A stretch of 64,000 bases of DNA from positions 4,790,501 to 4,854,500 of the forward strand of contig NZ_FNTD01000004.1 in the NCBI RefSeq assembly GCF_900104815.1. Direction: 5' to 3'. The stretch is from Streptomyces misionensis (lineage in GTDB: Bacteria > Actinomycetota > Actinomycetes > Streptomycetales > Streptomycetaceae). The notes under the pieces were generated by a model. The model was not told where the DNA came from. It saw only the letters and a program-made list of their open reading frames with translations, and searched no databases. The stretch's first letter is position 1. Every line of letters starts with the position of its first letter. This document shows positions 43,981-55,226 of the stretch, one piece after another. Both the position numbers and the translations under genes were made by a program.

Positions 43981-43986
43981 TAACCT
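43981..43986 (+). promoter_or_regulatory. Likely -10 box of sucCD
   Basis: TAACCT lies about 130 nt upstream of the sucC GTG, with a weak TTTAGG about 18 bp before it. This leaves a long 5' leader with no recognised riboswitch. Confidence 0.4.
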
Positions 43987-44115
43987 GCGAGACGGACATG
44001 CCGCGCGCTCGGACACCGTGTGCGCCCCCCTAGTGACAAGCGGACGTCACGTTGCCCTTCGCGGCACGCCCACGCATCCAACGAACCGCGAGATCACTGA
44101 TAGGGACGGAAGCGC

Positions 44116-45294
44116 GTGGACCTGTTCGAGTACCAGGCGAGGGACCTCTTCGCCAAGCACGATGTACCGGTGCTGGCCGGTGAAGTCATCGACACGCCTG
44201 AGGCGGCGCGCGAGATCACCGAGCGTCTGGGCGGCAAGTCCGTCGTCAAGGCGCAGGTGAAGGTCGGTGGTCGCGGCAAGGCCGGTGGCGTCAAGCTGGC
44301 CGCCTCCGCGGACGAGGCCGTCGCCCGCGCGACGGACATCCTCGGCATGGACATCAAGGGCCACACGGTCCACAAGGTGATGATCGCCGAGACCGCCCCG
44401 GAGATCGTCGAGGAGTACTACGTCTCCTTCCTCCTCGACCGTGCCAACCGCACCTTCCTCTCCATCGCGTCCGTCGAGGGCGGCATGGAGATCGAGGAGG
44501 TGGCGGCCACCCGTCCGGAGGCCGTCGCCAAGACGCCGATCGACGCGATCGACGGTGTGACCCCGGAGAAGGCCCGCGAGATCGTCGAGGCCGCCAAGTT
44601 CCCGGCCGAGGTCGCCGACAAGGTGGCCGACGTGCTGGTGAAGCTGTGGGACACCTTCATCAAGGAGGACGCCCTCCTGGTCGAGGTCAACCCGCTGGCC
44701 AAGGTCGCCTCCGGCGACGTCATCGCCCTCGACGGCAAGGTCTCCCTGGACGACAACGCCGAGTTCCGTCACCCGGAGTTCGAGGAGCTGCACGACAAGG
44801 CCGCGGCCAACCCGCTGGAGGCCGCCGCCAAGGCGAAGAACCTCAACTACGTCAAGCTCGACGGCGAGGTCGGCATCATCGGCAACGGCGCCGGTCTCGT
44901 CATGAGCACCCTGGACGTCGTCGCGTACGCCGGTGAGAACCACGGTGGCGTCAAGCCCGCCAACTTCCTGGACATCGGCGGCGGCGCCTCCGCCCAGGTG
45001 ATGGCGAACGGCCTGGAGATCATCCTGGGCGACCCGGACGTCAAGTCCGTCTTCGTGAACGTCTTCGGTGGCATCACCGCCTGCGACGAGGTCGCCAACG
45101 GCATCGTGCAGGCCCTGAAGCTCCTGGAGGACCGCGGCGAGAAGGTCGAGAAGCCGCTCGTCGTCCGCCTCGACGGCAACAACGCCGAGCTGGGCCGGAA
45201 GATCCTCACGGACGCCAACCACCCGCTGGTGCAGCGCGTCGACACCATGGACGGCGCGGCCGCGAAGGCCGCCGAGCTGGCCGCCGCCAAGTAA
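44116..45294 (+). CDS. sucC: Succinate-CoA ligase (ADP-forming), beta subunit
   Basis: This 392-residue ATP-grasp subunit ([20 protein letters not shown] start, [17 protein letters not shown] nucleotide site, EINPL-equivalent VEVNPLAKV, and [15 protein letters not shown]) makes succinyl-CoA ligase with SucD in the TCA cycle. GTG 44116 is the start; a purine stretch (AGGGACGGAAG) lies a few nt upstream. It is followed 27 nt later by sucD. The gene order sucC-sucD near purN-purH is also found in mycobacteria, which supports an ancestral actinobacterial arrangement. Confidence 0.98.
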   Translation: MDLFEYQARDLFAKHDVPVLAGEVIDTPEAAREITERLGGKSVVKAQVKVGGRGKAGGVKLAASADEAVARATDILGMDIKGHTVHKVMIAETAPEIVEEYYVSFLLDRANRTFLSIASVEGGMEIEEVAATRPEAVAKTPIDAIDGVTPEKAREIVEAAKFPAEVADKVADVLVKLWDTFIKEDALLVEVNPLAKVASGDVIALDGKVSLDDNAEFRHPEFEELHDKAAANPLEAAAKAKNLNYVKLDGEVGIIGNGAGLVMSTLDVVAYAGENHGGVKPANFLDIGGGASAQVMANGLEIILGDPDVKSVFVNVFGGITACDEVANGIVQALKLLEDRGEKVEKPLVVRLDGNNAELGRKILTDANHPLVQRVDTMDGAAAKAAELAAAK

Positions 45295-45321
45295 GCACGA
45301 GGACGAGGACACCGACACACC

Positions 45322-46206
45322 ATGGCTATCTGGCTCAACAAGGACAGCAAGGTCATCGTCCAGGGCATGACCGGCGCCACCGGCATGAAGCACACCAAGC
45401 TCATGCTCGGTGACGGCACGAACGTCGTGGGCGGCGTGAACCCGCGCAAGGCGGGTCAGACCGTGGACTTCGACGGCACCGAGGTACCCGTCTTCGGCAC
45501 CGTCAAGGAGGCCATCGAGAAGACCGGCGCCAACGTCTCCGTCATCTTCGTGCCGGAGAAGTTCACGAAGGACGCGGTCGTCGAGGCCATCGACGCCGAG
45601 ATCCCGCTGGCCGTCGTGATCACCGAGGGCATCGCCGTGCACGACACGGCGTCCTTCTGGGCGTACGCCGGCAAGAAGGGCAACAAGACCCGGATCATCG
45701 GCCCGAACTGCCCCGGCATCATCACCCCGGGTCAGTCGAACGTCGGCATCATCCCGGGCGACATCACCAAGCCGGGCCGCATCGGTCTGGTGTCGAAGTC
45801 CGGCACGCTGACGTACCAGATGATGTACGAGCTGCGGGACATCGGCTTCTCGACGGCCGTCGGCATCGGTGGCGACCCGATCATCGGCACCACCCACATC
45901 GACGCGCTCGCGGCCTTCCAGGAGGACCCCGAGACCGAGCTGATCGTGATGATCGGTGAGATCGGCGGCGACGCCGAGGAGCGTGCGGCCGCGTTCATCA
46001 AGGAGAACGTGACCAAGCCGGTCGTCGGCTACGTCGCGGGCTTCACCGCGCCGGAGGGCAAGACCATGGGTCACGCCGGCGCCATCGTCTCCGGCTCCTC
46101 CGGCACCGCACAGGCCAAGAAGGAGGCCCTGGAGGCCGCGGGCGTCAAGGTCGGCAAGACCCCGACCGAGACCGCCAAGCTCGCCCGGGAGATCCTCTCC
46201 GCCTGA
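45322..46206 (+). CDS. sucD: Succinate-CoA ligase, alpha subunit
   Basis: This 294-residue CoA-binding subunit has the N-terminal nucleotide fold ([19 protein letters not shown]), CoA-site [10 protein letters not shown] and the phospho-histidine in [11 protein letters not shown] (about residue 251). It pairs with SucC 27 nt upstream. A strong terminator ends the operon. Confidence 0.98.
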   Translation: MAIWLNKDSKVIVQGMTGATGMKHTKLMLGDGTNVVGGVNPRKAGQTVDFDGTEVPVFGTVKEAIEKTGANVSVIFVPEKFTKDAVVEAIDAEIPLAVVITEGIAVHDTASFWAYAGKKGNKTRIIGPNCPGIITPGQSNVGIIPGDITKPGRIGLVSKSGTLTYQMMYELRDIGFSTAVGIGGDPIIGTTHIDALAAFQEDPETELIVMIGEIGGDAEERAAAFIKENVTKPVVGYVAGFTAPEGKTMGHAGAIVSGSSGTAQAKKEALEAAGVKVGKTPTETAKLAREILSA

Positions 46207-46221
46207 GCGGCTCGACCGACA

Positions 46222-46266
46222 CCCGCAGGCCCGCCCCGTTCCCCGGGGCGGGCCTGCGGGCGTTTT
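46222..46266 (+). terminator. Strong intrinsic terminator of sucCD
   Basis: A 17-bp perfect GC-rich stem (46222-46238 with 46244-46260), a 5-nt loop and a TTTT run (46263-46266). Confidence 0.9.
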
Positions 46267-46290
46267 CGGCGGGGCCGCGCCGAGCGGGGC

Positions 46291-47367
46291 TCACCGGGGT
46301 GTCGGCTCGACCCGGTCCGGTCCCGCGGCCGAGTCCTGGCGGAGCTTGTCGCGCAGCAGCTGCTCGGTGCGGGACAACGGGCCCATCGGGGCCGGCCGGG
46401 GAACGCCCTGGACGGCCCGGGCGGGGGCGATGGGGGGCTCGTAGTGGGTCGGGGCGGTCCGCAGCGTGAGCGTCGTCGCGCCGATGATCGTCACGGTGAA
46501 GGCGATGGCCGCGCGGGTCCAGAAGACGTTGCGGCGTTCGCCGACCGTGCGCACCGTCGGGGGACGGGAGGCGCGCAGCCGCTCCCGGGAGGCGAGTTCG
46601 GTGAGCCGGCGGTGCAGCAGAGCCGTGTCGGCCAGTTCGGGGACGTGCGCGGCCACGGCCTCCCGCGCATGGGTCAGCCGGTTCGCCGCCGCCGGGGTGC
46701 TGGCCTCCGTCTCCGCCGCCGTCTCCGGCAGGTCGAGGCCCACACCGTCGTACAGCACCAGCGTGCGCCGGTAGGACGGCGGCAGTCTCAGCAGCGCGTG
46801 CAGCAGCTCCCGGTCGGCCGGATCGGCGGGCGGCGGCTCGGGGTGCCGGTGGCGCGGCCGGAACCGGTGCCAGGGCGAGAGCGCGCAGTCGTACGCCACC
46901 GCCCGCACCCAGCCGGCCGGATCCCGGTCCCGCGCCACCTCGGGCCAGCGCTGCCACGCCTGCTGGAAGGCGTGCTCCACCGCCTCGCGGGCCAGTTCGC
47001 GGCGCCCGCAGAGCAGATAGGTCTGCCGTACGAGGGCCGGGGCGCAGAAGGCGTAGAGCGCGTCGAAGGCCTGAGCGGGCGTCAGCGGTTCGGGGCCGGG
47101 GGCCGGGTCCCCGTCCGGTGCGCCGGGACTCGTCTTCCCGGGGGCGTCCGGGGCGTCCGTCGGCCGGGCGAACGAGGCGAGGAGTTCGGCGTACGCCCGC
47201 CCCTCGGCGCCGGTCGGGTCCCGGCGGCCGGACTCCCACGCGCGCACCGTGGCACGGGCCACGCCGAGGCGTGCGGCGAGCTGAGCGTGCGTCATGGTGC
47301 GGGACCGGCGCAGGCGTCGGCGTTCCTTGGGCGGTGGCAGCGGGCTGGCGGAGATCTGCGTGGTCAC
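46291..47367 (-). CDS. XRE helix-turn-helix fused to a sigma-70-like (ECF) module with a membrane helix
   Basis: 358 residues. An XRE-type helix-turn-helix (MTHAQLAARLGVARATVRAWESGRRDP) is joined to segments resembling ECF sigma region 2 (ALVRQTYLLCGRRELAREAVEHAFQQAWQRWPEV) and region 4 (LLRLPPSYRRTLVLYDGVGLDLPETAAETE). A membrane helix (AIAFTVTIIGATTLTL) and a short outer tail follow. The architecture suggests a membrane-tethered transcription factor. Start GTG 47367. The upstream region is unusually AT-rich and shared with the divergent DUF6350 gene. Confidence 0.78.
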   Translation of the reverse strand: MTTQISASPLPPPKERRRLRRSRTMTHAQLAARLGVARATVRAWESGRRDPTGAEGRAYAELLASFARPTDAPDAPGKTSPGAPDGDPAPGPEPLTPAQAFDALYAFCAPALVRQTYLLCGRRELAREAVEHAFQQAWQRWPEVARDRDPAGWVRAVAYDCALSPWHRFRPRHRHPEPPPADPADRELLHALLRLPPSYRRTLVLYDGVGLDLPETAAETEASTPAAANRLTHAREAVAAHVPELADTALLHRRLTELASRERLRASRPPTVRTVGERRNVFWTRAAIAFTVTIIGATTLTLRTAPTHYEPPIAPARAVQGVPRPAPMGPLSRTEQLLRDKLRQDSAAGPDRVEPTPR

Positions 47368-47387
47368 CGTGCACCCTTTCGTACGAT

Positions 47388-47418
47388 AAGTGACATAAAC
47401 ATATATTGAGCGACACTT
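47388..47418. promoter_or_regulatory. AT-rich divergent promoter region with inverted repeat
   Basis: AAGTG (47388-47392) and CACTT (47414-47418) flank an AT-rich core (ACATAAACATATATTGAG) in otherwise GC-rich DNA. It lies between the XRE/sigma fusion and the DUF6350 gene and may be the site of autoregulation. Confidence 0.4.
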
Positions 47419-47471
47419 CGGTGGTTCACCTGTTACGCCGGGAAAGCGCGTGTCGTTGGGAGCATGGCGAC

Positions 47472-49217
47472 GTGACCCAGATGACCGATCGCCGACCGTC
47501 GCTCACTCCGCTGTCCACCCGGCTGCGCGACCGTCCGCCCGGCCTGTCCGCCAGCCTGCTGAACGGCGTGGTCGCGGCCGGGCTCGGCCTCGGCACGCTC
47601 ACCGTGCTCGTGCTGGGCCTGTGGATCAGCTCGCCCTACCCCGACAGCGGTCCGGGCGGCGCGCTGCACATCGCCGCCGCGCTCTGGCTGCTCGCGCACG
47701 GCGTCGAACTGGTCCGCACCGGCACCGTCTCGGGCGCCCAACTCCCCGTCGGCGTCACCCCGTTGCTCCTCCTCGCACTGCCGGCGTGGCTGCTGTACCG
47801 GGCCGGGCGGTACGCCACGGACGCCTCCGCCGACCCCGACGGGCCACCGCCCGTGCCGGTGCGCACGGCATGGCTGGGCGTGGTCGTCGGCTACCTCGGC
47901 GTCGGCACCGCCGCCACCGTCTACTGCTCCGGCGGCGAACTGCGCCCCTCCTGGGGCGGGGTGACGGTGTGGCTGCCGCTGGTCGCGGTGGCCGGGGCCG
48001 GAGCCGGGGTCTGGTCGGCGCACGGATACCCGCCCCAGCCGTTGCTGCGGGCGCTCAAGGTGCTGCCGGGGCCCGTGCGGCGGGCGGTGTCCGGCACGGA
48101 CGCGCGGGCCCGGCTGGGCACGGCCGCGCGGGCCGCGGCGGCGGCGACGGCCGTGCTGACCGGGGGCGGGGCGCTGCTCGTGGCCGCCTCGATGGTGTGG
48201 CACGGAGCCGCGGCGCGGGCCTCGTTCCTGGAGCTGACGGACGGCTGGACGGGACGGTTCGCGGTGCTGCTGCTCGGCATGGCGCTGATCCCCAACGCCT
48301 CCGTGTGGGCCGCGTCCTACGCCCTCGGCCCCGGGTTCGTCCTCGGCGCCGGGCACCCGGTGCATCCGTTCGCCTCCGACCCGGCCCCGCTGCTGCCGCC
48401 GTTCCCGCTGCTCGCGGCGGTGCCGGACGCCGGCCCCGGGACACGGCTGAACTGGGCGGCCGGGCTGCTGCCGGCGGTGGCCGCGATGGTGGCGGGGTGG
48501 TTCGTGGCCCGGGCGGCGGTACGCGGGCCGCGCCGCTGGCGGACGGGACGCACCGCCGGGGTGGCGCTGCTGACGGCGGTGGTCTGCGCGCTGCTGCTGA
48601 CCCTGCTCGCCGCGCTGGCGGGCGGCCCGATGGGCGTCGCCGCGCTGTCCCGGTTCGGCCCGCCGTGGTGGCTGACCGGACCCGCGGCCGGCGCGTGGAC
48701 CGCGCTGTTCGGGCTGCCGACGGCGCTGGTCGTCCGGGCATGGCGGCTGTGGCGGGGGCGGGCGGGAACCGCCCCGGCCGGGGCGACGCCGAAGCCCCCG
48801 GCCGGCGCCCCGGAGGCGAGGCCGAAGAGCCGGAGCGGGGGCGGGACCGGCCCGCGGGCCCGGCGCGAGGACACCCCTCTCGCCCCGCAGAAGCCGGTCC
48901 GGGACCCGACCCTCGCCGTGGAGGAGGGGTACGACATCCTGCCCGCCGAACCCTTCGTCCCGGGGCTGCGCGACGACCTGGACCGCGCCCTGCGCCAGGC
49001 GGCCACGCCCGGACCGGCCGAGAACACGGCGGACGAGACTCCCCCGAGGGACGACCGACAGGACGAGACTCCCCGGGAGGACGAGAACCCCCAGGTCGGA
49101 GCCGGCGAAGACGCCGGAACCCCCGAAGGGGCCGGAACGCTCCGAGAGACCGGAAATCCCCGAGAGGCCGGAACCGGCGAAGACGCCGGAACCCCCCAGC
49201 GGGACGAGACCCCTTGA
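47472..49217 (+). CDS. DUF6350 multi-pass membrane protein (PerM-like)
   Basis: 581 residues with about nine or ten hydrophobic helices in the first ~430 residues, then a long charged tail rich in Glu/Asp/Gly/Thr with [14 protein letters not shown] repeats. The position just upstream of purN-purH and the membrane character match the DUF6350/PerM genes of actinobacteria (PerM in M. tuberculosis is tied to cell division and persistence). GTG 47472 has GGGAG 9 nt upstream; ATG 47481 is the alternative. The frame is open back to 47406. Confidence 0.8.
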   Translation: MTQMTDRRPSLTPLSTRLRDRPPGLSASLLNGVVAAGLGLGTLTVLVLGLWISSPYPDSGPGGALHIAAALWLLAHGVELVRTGTVSGAQLPVGVTPLLLLALPAWLLYRAGRYATDASADPDGPPPVPVRTAWLGVVVGYLGVGTAATVYCSGGELRPSWGGVTVWLPLVAVAGAGAGVWSAHGYPPQPLLRALKVLPGPVRRAVSGTDARARLGTAARAAAAATAVLTGGGALLVAASMVWHGAAARASFLELTDGWTGRFAVLLLGMALIPNASVWAASYALGPGFVLGAGHPVHPFASDPAPLLPPFPLLAAVPDAGPGTRLNWAAGLLPAVAAMVAGWFVARAAVRGPRRWRTGRTAGVALLTAVVCALLLTLLAALAGGPMGVAALSRFGPPWWLTGPAAGAWTALFGLPTALVVRAWRLWRGRAGTAPAGATPKPPAGAPEARPKSRSGGGTGPRARREDTPLAPQKPVRDPTLAVEEGYDILPAEPFVPGLRDDLDRALRQAATPGPAENTADETPPRDDRQDETPREDENPQVGAGEDAGTPEGAGTLRETGNPREAGTGEDAGTPQRDETP

Positions 49218-49257
49218 CGGGACGGTCGCCCGACGGGACGGGGGGCCTGGCGCTCGA

Positions 49258-50052
49258 CTACTCGTTCCCCGCGCTCAGCATGCCGCGCAGCTGCTGCGGC
49301 AGCAGGGTCTGGCAGGACTGCTTGGCCTCGTGGGTGAGGGCGTCGTCGACACAGGTGAAGTAGTCGCGGTAGACGAACTGGACCGTGAACGTGGAGGCGA
49401 CCAGGACCAGGGCGAGGGCCGCCGTGACCAGGCCGCCGACGGCCGCCGTCGTCTGCGGCCGTCCGGCGGGCGCGGGCGTGGGCGTGGGCTGGTCCGGGGC
49501 CGGGGTGCGCGGCTTGGCGCGCAGCGAGCTGACACCCCAGTACAGGGCCAGCGCGCCCAGCAGCAGCGCCACGTACGGCCAGCCGAACAGCACGAAGAAG
49601 ACGGCCCACATGCCGGACAGCAGCGCGTAGCGCGCCCGGCGCTGGACCGGGTCCGTGGGGTCCCAGCGCATGCCCGCGCCGGGGCCGCCGCCCGGACCGC
49701 CCTGCCCGCCCGGCCCACCGGGACCCTGCGGGCCGGAGCCGGGACGCTCGCCGAAGCCGCCGGGCGCACGCCCCGGCTGGCGGTCGCTCCACCGGCTGCC
49801 CCACGGGGAGCCGCCCTGCTGTCCGCCGGGACCGCCCTGACCCGCGCCGGGCCCGCCCTGTCCACCGGGGTGCCGGGGCTGCCACGGCCGGTCCGGGGCG
49901 CCCTCCGGCGGCGGCGCGAACGGGTTGTCGTCCTGCCGTCCGCCGTCACCCCGCGGGCCCTGGCCCCGTCCCTCGCCGGAGTCGCCCCCGGTGTTCCCCG
50001 CCCCGCCCCGCGGGGCGTCCGGCGGGGTGGACGGCCGCTCGCGCAGCAGCAT
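49258..50052 (-). CDS. Proline/glycine-rich membrane protein, unknown function
   Basis: About 264 residues. The N-terminal half is low-complexity Gly/Pro/Gln-rich, then come two or three membrane helices ([58 protein letters not shown]) and a short C-terminal domain with two Cys ([20 protein letters not shown]) that may form a disulfide outside the cell. Start ATG 50052 is uncertain; ATG 50121 and 50181 are in frame. It is convergent with the DUF6350 gene. I do not recognise a function. Confidence 0.72.
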   Translation of the reverse strand: MLLRERPSTPPDAPRGGAGNTGGDSGEGRGQGPRGDGGRQDDNPFAPPPEGAPDRPWQPRHPGGQGGPGAGQGGPGGQQGGSPWGSRWSDRQPGRAPGGFGERPGSGPQGPGGPGGQGGPGGGPGAGMRWDPTDPVQRRARYALLSGMWAVFFVLFGWPYVALLLGALALYWGVSSLRAKPRTPAPDQPTPTPAPAGRPQTTAAVGGLVTAALALVLVASTFTVQFVYRDYFTCVDDALTHEAKQSCQTLLPQQLRGMLSAGNE

Positions 50053-50402
50053 GCCGGCGCGCGCTCCCCCCGGGACCGAATCTGGCGGGAACGTGAGGAG
50101 TCGCAGGCTGCGGACGGGCATCAAAAGAGCGTCTTCCCCTAGATCAACACGGCTGGTCGTCGTGAGCTTCCACCTCGTCAACGCGCCGCATGTCGACCGC
50201 GTTCCCGAGGCTGCCCCTCGCGATTCCCTGCGAACGCTACCTCCCGGCCACGCACCCGTCCCGTGGGGGCCGTCCGCGGTGCCGGTATCGTTGCTGGCGG
50301 TCGGCCGCTTCGTAGACTTCCCCGTATCCCGGGGCGCGAAGCATTCGTACGACTGTACAAACCGCCGACGGCACAGATCGTTTCTTGAGAAAGGGCCCCA
50401 CC

Positions 50403-51028
50403 GTGGCCGCCAACCCCGTGGCCAAGCGCCTCGTCGTGCTGGTCTCCGGATCCGGCACCAATCTGCAGGCGCTCCTGGACGAGATCGAGCGCACCGGCGC
50501 GCAGGCGTACGGCGCGCGGATCGTCGCCGTAGGGGCGGACCGCGACGGCATCGAGGGGCTCGCCCGCGCCGAGCGGGCCGGGCTGCCGACCTTCGTGTGC
50601 CGGGTCAAGGACCACGCGAGCCGCGAGGAGTGGGACGCCGCCCTCGCCGCGGCCGTGGCGGCGTACGAGCCCGACCTCGTGATCTCGGCCGGGTTCATGA
50701 AGATCGTGGGCAAGGAGTTCCTCGCGCGCTTCGGCGGGCGGTTCGTCAACACCCACCCGGCCCTGCTGCCCAGTTTTCCCGGCGCCCACGGCGTCCGTGA
50801 CGCGCTCGCGTACGGCGCCAGGGTCACCGGCTGCACCGTCCACTTCGTCGACGACGGCGTCGACACCGGGCCGATCATCGCGCAGGGCGTGGTGGAGATC
50901 CGGGACGAGGACGACGAGAGCGCGCTGCACGAGCGCATCAAGGAAGTCGAGCGAAGGCTGCTCGTCGAGGTCGTGGGGCGGCTCGCCCGCAACGGCTATC
51001 GCATTGAGGGACGAAAGGTAGTTATCCA

Positions 51029-51032
<4 letters not shown>
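50403..51032 (+). CDS. purN: Phosphoribosylglycinamide formyltransferase
   Basis: This 209-residue protein has the PurN markers [33 protein letters not shown] (with the catalytic Asn and His) and [14 protein letters not shown]. It transfers a formyl group from 10-formyl-tetrahydrofolate to GAR, step 3 of purine synthesis. GTG 50403 (AAAGGG upstream) is preferred; TTG 50385 is in frame. It overlaps purH by 4 nt (GTGA). Confidence 0.96.
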
Positions 51033-52591
<1,559 letters not shown>

Positions 52592-52597
52592 GCCGCG

Positions 52598-52634
52598 ACG
52601 GTCTGCGGCCCCTCTCCGAGGGGCCGCAGACCGT
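52598..52634 (+). terminator. Terminator of purNH
   Basis: A 16-bp perfect stem (52598-52613 with 52619-52634), 5-nt loop, TTCG downstream; it begins 7 nt after the purH stop. Confidence 0.85.
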
Positions 52635-52749
52635 TCGTGCGTCCGGCGACCGGGGCGGTGGCCGCGGGCAACTGCGCGGCGGGCCGGTCATGTTCGCCGT
52701 TTCCCCACGTGAACGGGCGATGCGGTCGGCTTCGCTGTGGGGCGACGCA

Positions 52750-52788
52750 CGGGGCCGTGTCCCCCTGGAAGGGTGGGACACGGCCCCG
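52750..52788 (-). terminator. Terminator of the minus-strand membrane gene
   Basis: A 14-bp perfect stem (52750-52763 with 52775-52788) with an 11-nt loop lies 41 nt past the stop of the 52829-53356 gene on the minus strand. Confidence 0.7.
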
Positions 52789-52828
52789 GAGGTCGGACGG
52801 CGCGACGTTTGCCTCGCGCCGGGGTGGT

Positions 52829-53356
52829 TCAGTAGCGGGCGCGGTTGAACCAGGCCTTGCCGTCGGCGCCGCCGACGAAGCAGGCGATCAGGATGCCGAG
52901 CACGATGTGCACGATGCCCAGGATGACGAGGAACGGGTAGACGCCGAGCACCGCGCTGAGGATGCCGAAGACCAGGGCCGAGACCCGCAGACCGTTGCCG
53001 CCGGTGGAGAACTTCGTGGCCATGACGGCCGCCCACACCAGCCAGGCGAGCGCGAGCACCGCGAAGGCCCAGATCACGCCCACCGGGTAGTCGGAGAGCC
53101 CCGGCAGGGAGTTGTCCTGCTTCGCCTTGTTGATCGCCACGGCGGAGAAGGCGAACAGCGCCACGCCGATGACCTGGAGGGCGACGATGACCCACAGCAT
53201 CGTGCGGGCCGCGCTGACCTTGCCCGGCATGGCGGTCATCGGGGCGGCGGCACCGTACGGCTGCTGCACCGGCGGCGCGGCGGGGTAGCCGTAGCCGGGC
53301 TGCTGGGGCTGGCCCTGCGGAGCGCCGTAGGGGTTGTTCGGGTCGCCGTAGCTCAT
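52829..53356 (-). CDS. Four-helix membrane protein with a Pro/Gln/Tyr-rich N-terminus
   Basis: 175 residues. A cytoplasmic N-terminus (MSYGDPNNPYGAPQGQPQQP and on) is followed by four hydrophobic helices: TMLWVIVALQVIGVALFAFSAVAI, VGVIWAFAVLALAWLVWAAVMA, LRVSALVFGILSAVLGVYPFLVIL and an overlapping ILGIVHIVLGILIACFV. Such Pro/Gly/Tyr-tailed small membrane proteins are common in actinobacteria and mostly uncharacterised. ATG 53356 is chosen for the typical MSYGDPNNP start and GGAGG 10 nt upstream. Confidence 0.8.
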   Translation of the reverse strand: MSYGDPNNPYGAPQGQPQQPGYGYPAAPPVQQPYGAAAPMTAMPGKVSAARTMLWVIVALQVIGVALFAFSAVAINKAKQDNSLPGLSDYPVGVIWAFAVLALAWLVWAAVMATKFSTGGNGLRVSALVFGILSAVLGVYPFLVILGIVHIVLGILIACFVGGADGKAWFNRARY

Positions 53357-53607
53357 GGTTGGTGTTCCTCCGTTGCTTTCCGAGTGCGGGGACGAGGCGC
53401 GGCACTGCACGGAGGAGAGTTTCTACAGATGCGGTCCGTCCCCCGATGAGCTGCCCGCTGCACTGTGGTGTTCATCGTTCTTGACCGGATAGTGGCTTGT
53501 CCAGCCGTAATCTGCGGGTGTTGTGCAAGTGCAACATCCGTGATCACAACGGCGTGGACCCGGACCCGGATTGGAACCCCGGGGCGGTCATCCGGGAGGA
53601 TGGGGGT

Positions 53608-54462
53608 ATGACCGCCCAGATTCTCGATGGCAAGGCCACCGCAGCCGCGATCAAGTCCGATCTGACCGCCCGCGTGGCGGCGCTGAGGGAGAAGGGAGTC
53701 ACGCCCGGACTCGGCACCGTCCTGGTCGGGGACGACCCCGGCAGCCGCAAGTACGTCGCGGGCAAGCACCGCGACTGCGCCCAGGTGGGCCTCGCCTCCA
53801 TCCAGCGGGAGCTGCCGGCCACGGCCACCCAGGAGGAGATCGAGGCGGTCGTCCGCGAGCTGAACGAGGACCCGTCCTGCACCGGCTACATCGTCCAGCT
53901 GCCGCTGCCCAAGGGCATCGACGAGAACCGCATCCTGGAGCTGATGGACCCGGCCAAGGACGCGGACGGCCTGCACCCGATGAACTTGGGCCGCCTGGTG
54001 CTCAACGAGCCCGCCCCGCTGCCCTGCACCCCCAACGGCATCCTGACCCTGCTGCGCCGCCACGGCGTGGAGATCAAGGGCGCGGAGGTCGTGGTCGTCG
54101 GCCGGGGCGTCACCATCGGGCGTCCGATGCCGCTGCTGCTCACCCGCCGCAGTGAGAACGCCACCGTGACCCAGTGCCACACCGGCACCCGTGACCTGTC
54201 CGCCCACCTCAAGCGGGCCGACATCGTCATCGCGGCGGCCGGCTCCCCGCACCTGATCCGCGCCGAGGACGTCAAGCCGGGCGCGGCCGTCCTCGACGTC
54301 GGCGTCTCCCGCAACGCCGAGGGCAAGATCGTCGGCGACGTCCACCCGGACGTGGCCGAGGTGGCGGGCTGGATCTCCCCGAACCCCGGTGGTGTCGGTC
54401 CGATGACCCGGGCCCAGCTGCTGGTCAACGTGGTCGAGGCGGCGGAGCGCAGTGCCGGCTGA
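53608..54462 (+). CDS. folD: Methylenetetrahydrofolate dehydrogenase/methenyltetrahydrofolate cyclohydrolase
   Basis: This 284-residue FolD has the catalytic Lys in [13 protein letters not shown], the [18 protein letters not shown] segment and the C-terminal [16 protein letters not shown] signature. It makes 10-formyl-tetrahydrofolate, the cofactor for PurN and PurH nearby. ATG 53608 is supported by GGAGG 10 nt upstream; the frame is open to 53497. It overlaps the DUF3017 gene by 11 nt. Confidence 0.97.
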   Translation: MTAQILDGKATAAAIKSDLTARVAALREKGVTPGLGTVLVGDDPGSRKYVAGKHRDCAQVGLASIQRELPATATQEEIEAVVRELNEDPSCTGYIVQLPLPKGIDENRILELMDPAKDADGLHPMNLGRLVLNEPAPLPCTPNGILTLLRRHGVEIKGAEVVVVGRGVTIGRPMPLLLTRRSENATVTQCHTGTRDLSAHLKRADIVIAAAGSPHLIRAEDVKPGAAVLDVGVSRNAEGKIVGDVHPDVAEVAGWISPNPGGVGPMTRAQLLVNVVEAAERSAG

Positions 54463-55003
54463 CGACACCCGCCGCGGTGACGCGACCGCGACCGCGAGCG
54501 AGGCGACCGTGAACGACGACAGCGTGGAGCGCGCGAGCGCGGACGGCGACGGCGTGCCGGAGGAGACGGTCCGCGACGCGATCAGCGCCCCCGACGCACA
54601 GGGGCGCCCGCGCCGGGTCACCCGCCGTTTCCCGCTGTTCACCAGGGACACCGCACGGCCCGAGGGCGGTGGCCGGGCCGCCTCCGGTGCCGCCCCGGCG
54701 CCCGCGCGGCAGTGGCCGCTGCTGGTGGTGCTGGGCACGGTCGCGCTCGGCCTGCTGGTGACCGCGCTCGACGCGTTCCGCGTCGGCATCCTGCTGATCG
54801 GCGTGGGGCTGCTGGCCGGCGCGGTGCTGCGCTGGATGCTGCCCGGGGTCGGCATGCTCGCCGTCCGCTCCCGGTTCACCGACATCAGCACCTACGGCGT
54901 CCTCGGCCTGGTGATCGTCCTGCTGGCCCTGATGGCCCAGCCGCACCCCTGGCTGGAGATCCCGTTCCTGAAGGACACGCTGCACTCCACGGTGACCAGG
55001 TAA
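54452..55003 (+). CDS. DUF3017 membrane protein
   Basis: 183 residues. A charged cytoplasmic N-terminal half (~85 residues) is followed by three hydrophobic helices ([55 protein letters not shown]). DUF3017 genes sit directly after folD in many Streptomyces. GTG 54452 overlaps folD by 11 nt, so translation is coupled. The function is unknown. Confidence 0.85.
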   Translation: MPADDTRRGDATATASEATVNDDSVERASADGDGVPEETVRDAISAPDAQGRPRRVTRRFPLFTRDTARPEGGGRAASGAAPAPARQWPLLVVLGTVALGLLVTALDAFRVGILLIGVGLLAGAVLRWMLPGVGMLAVRSRFTDISTYGVLGLVIVLLALMAQPHPWLEIPFLKDTLHSTVTR

Positions 55004-55014
55004 GGCCACCGCAA

Positions 55015-55054
55015 CGGCGGTTCGTCCCCTCCCCCGAGACGGGACGAACCGCCG
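55015..55054 (+). terminator. Terminator after folD-DUF3017
   Basis: A 14-bp perfect stem (55015-55028 with 55041-55054) with a 12-nt loop, 11 nt after the stop codon. Confidence 0.75.
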
Positions 55055-55226
55055 CCCGAGACACCCTCGCCCGCGCCGAACGGCCTGATCAACGGCTGTC
55101 TTCGCGCTGTGGCACGGAAGTGACCGTTCCGCTACGGTGACCGCGCGCTGCCTCTCCGTGCCCCTGCGGTGCCGATGTGTGGACAGTTCGGGATACGTGA
55201 CAAAGTGGGGATGAGGGGGGAAGTCG

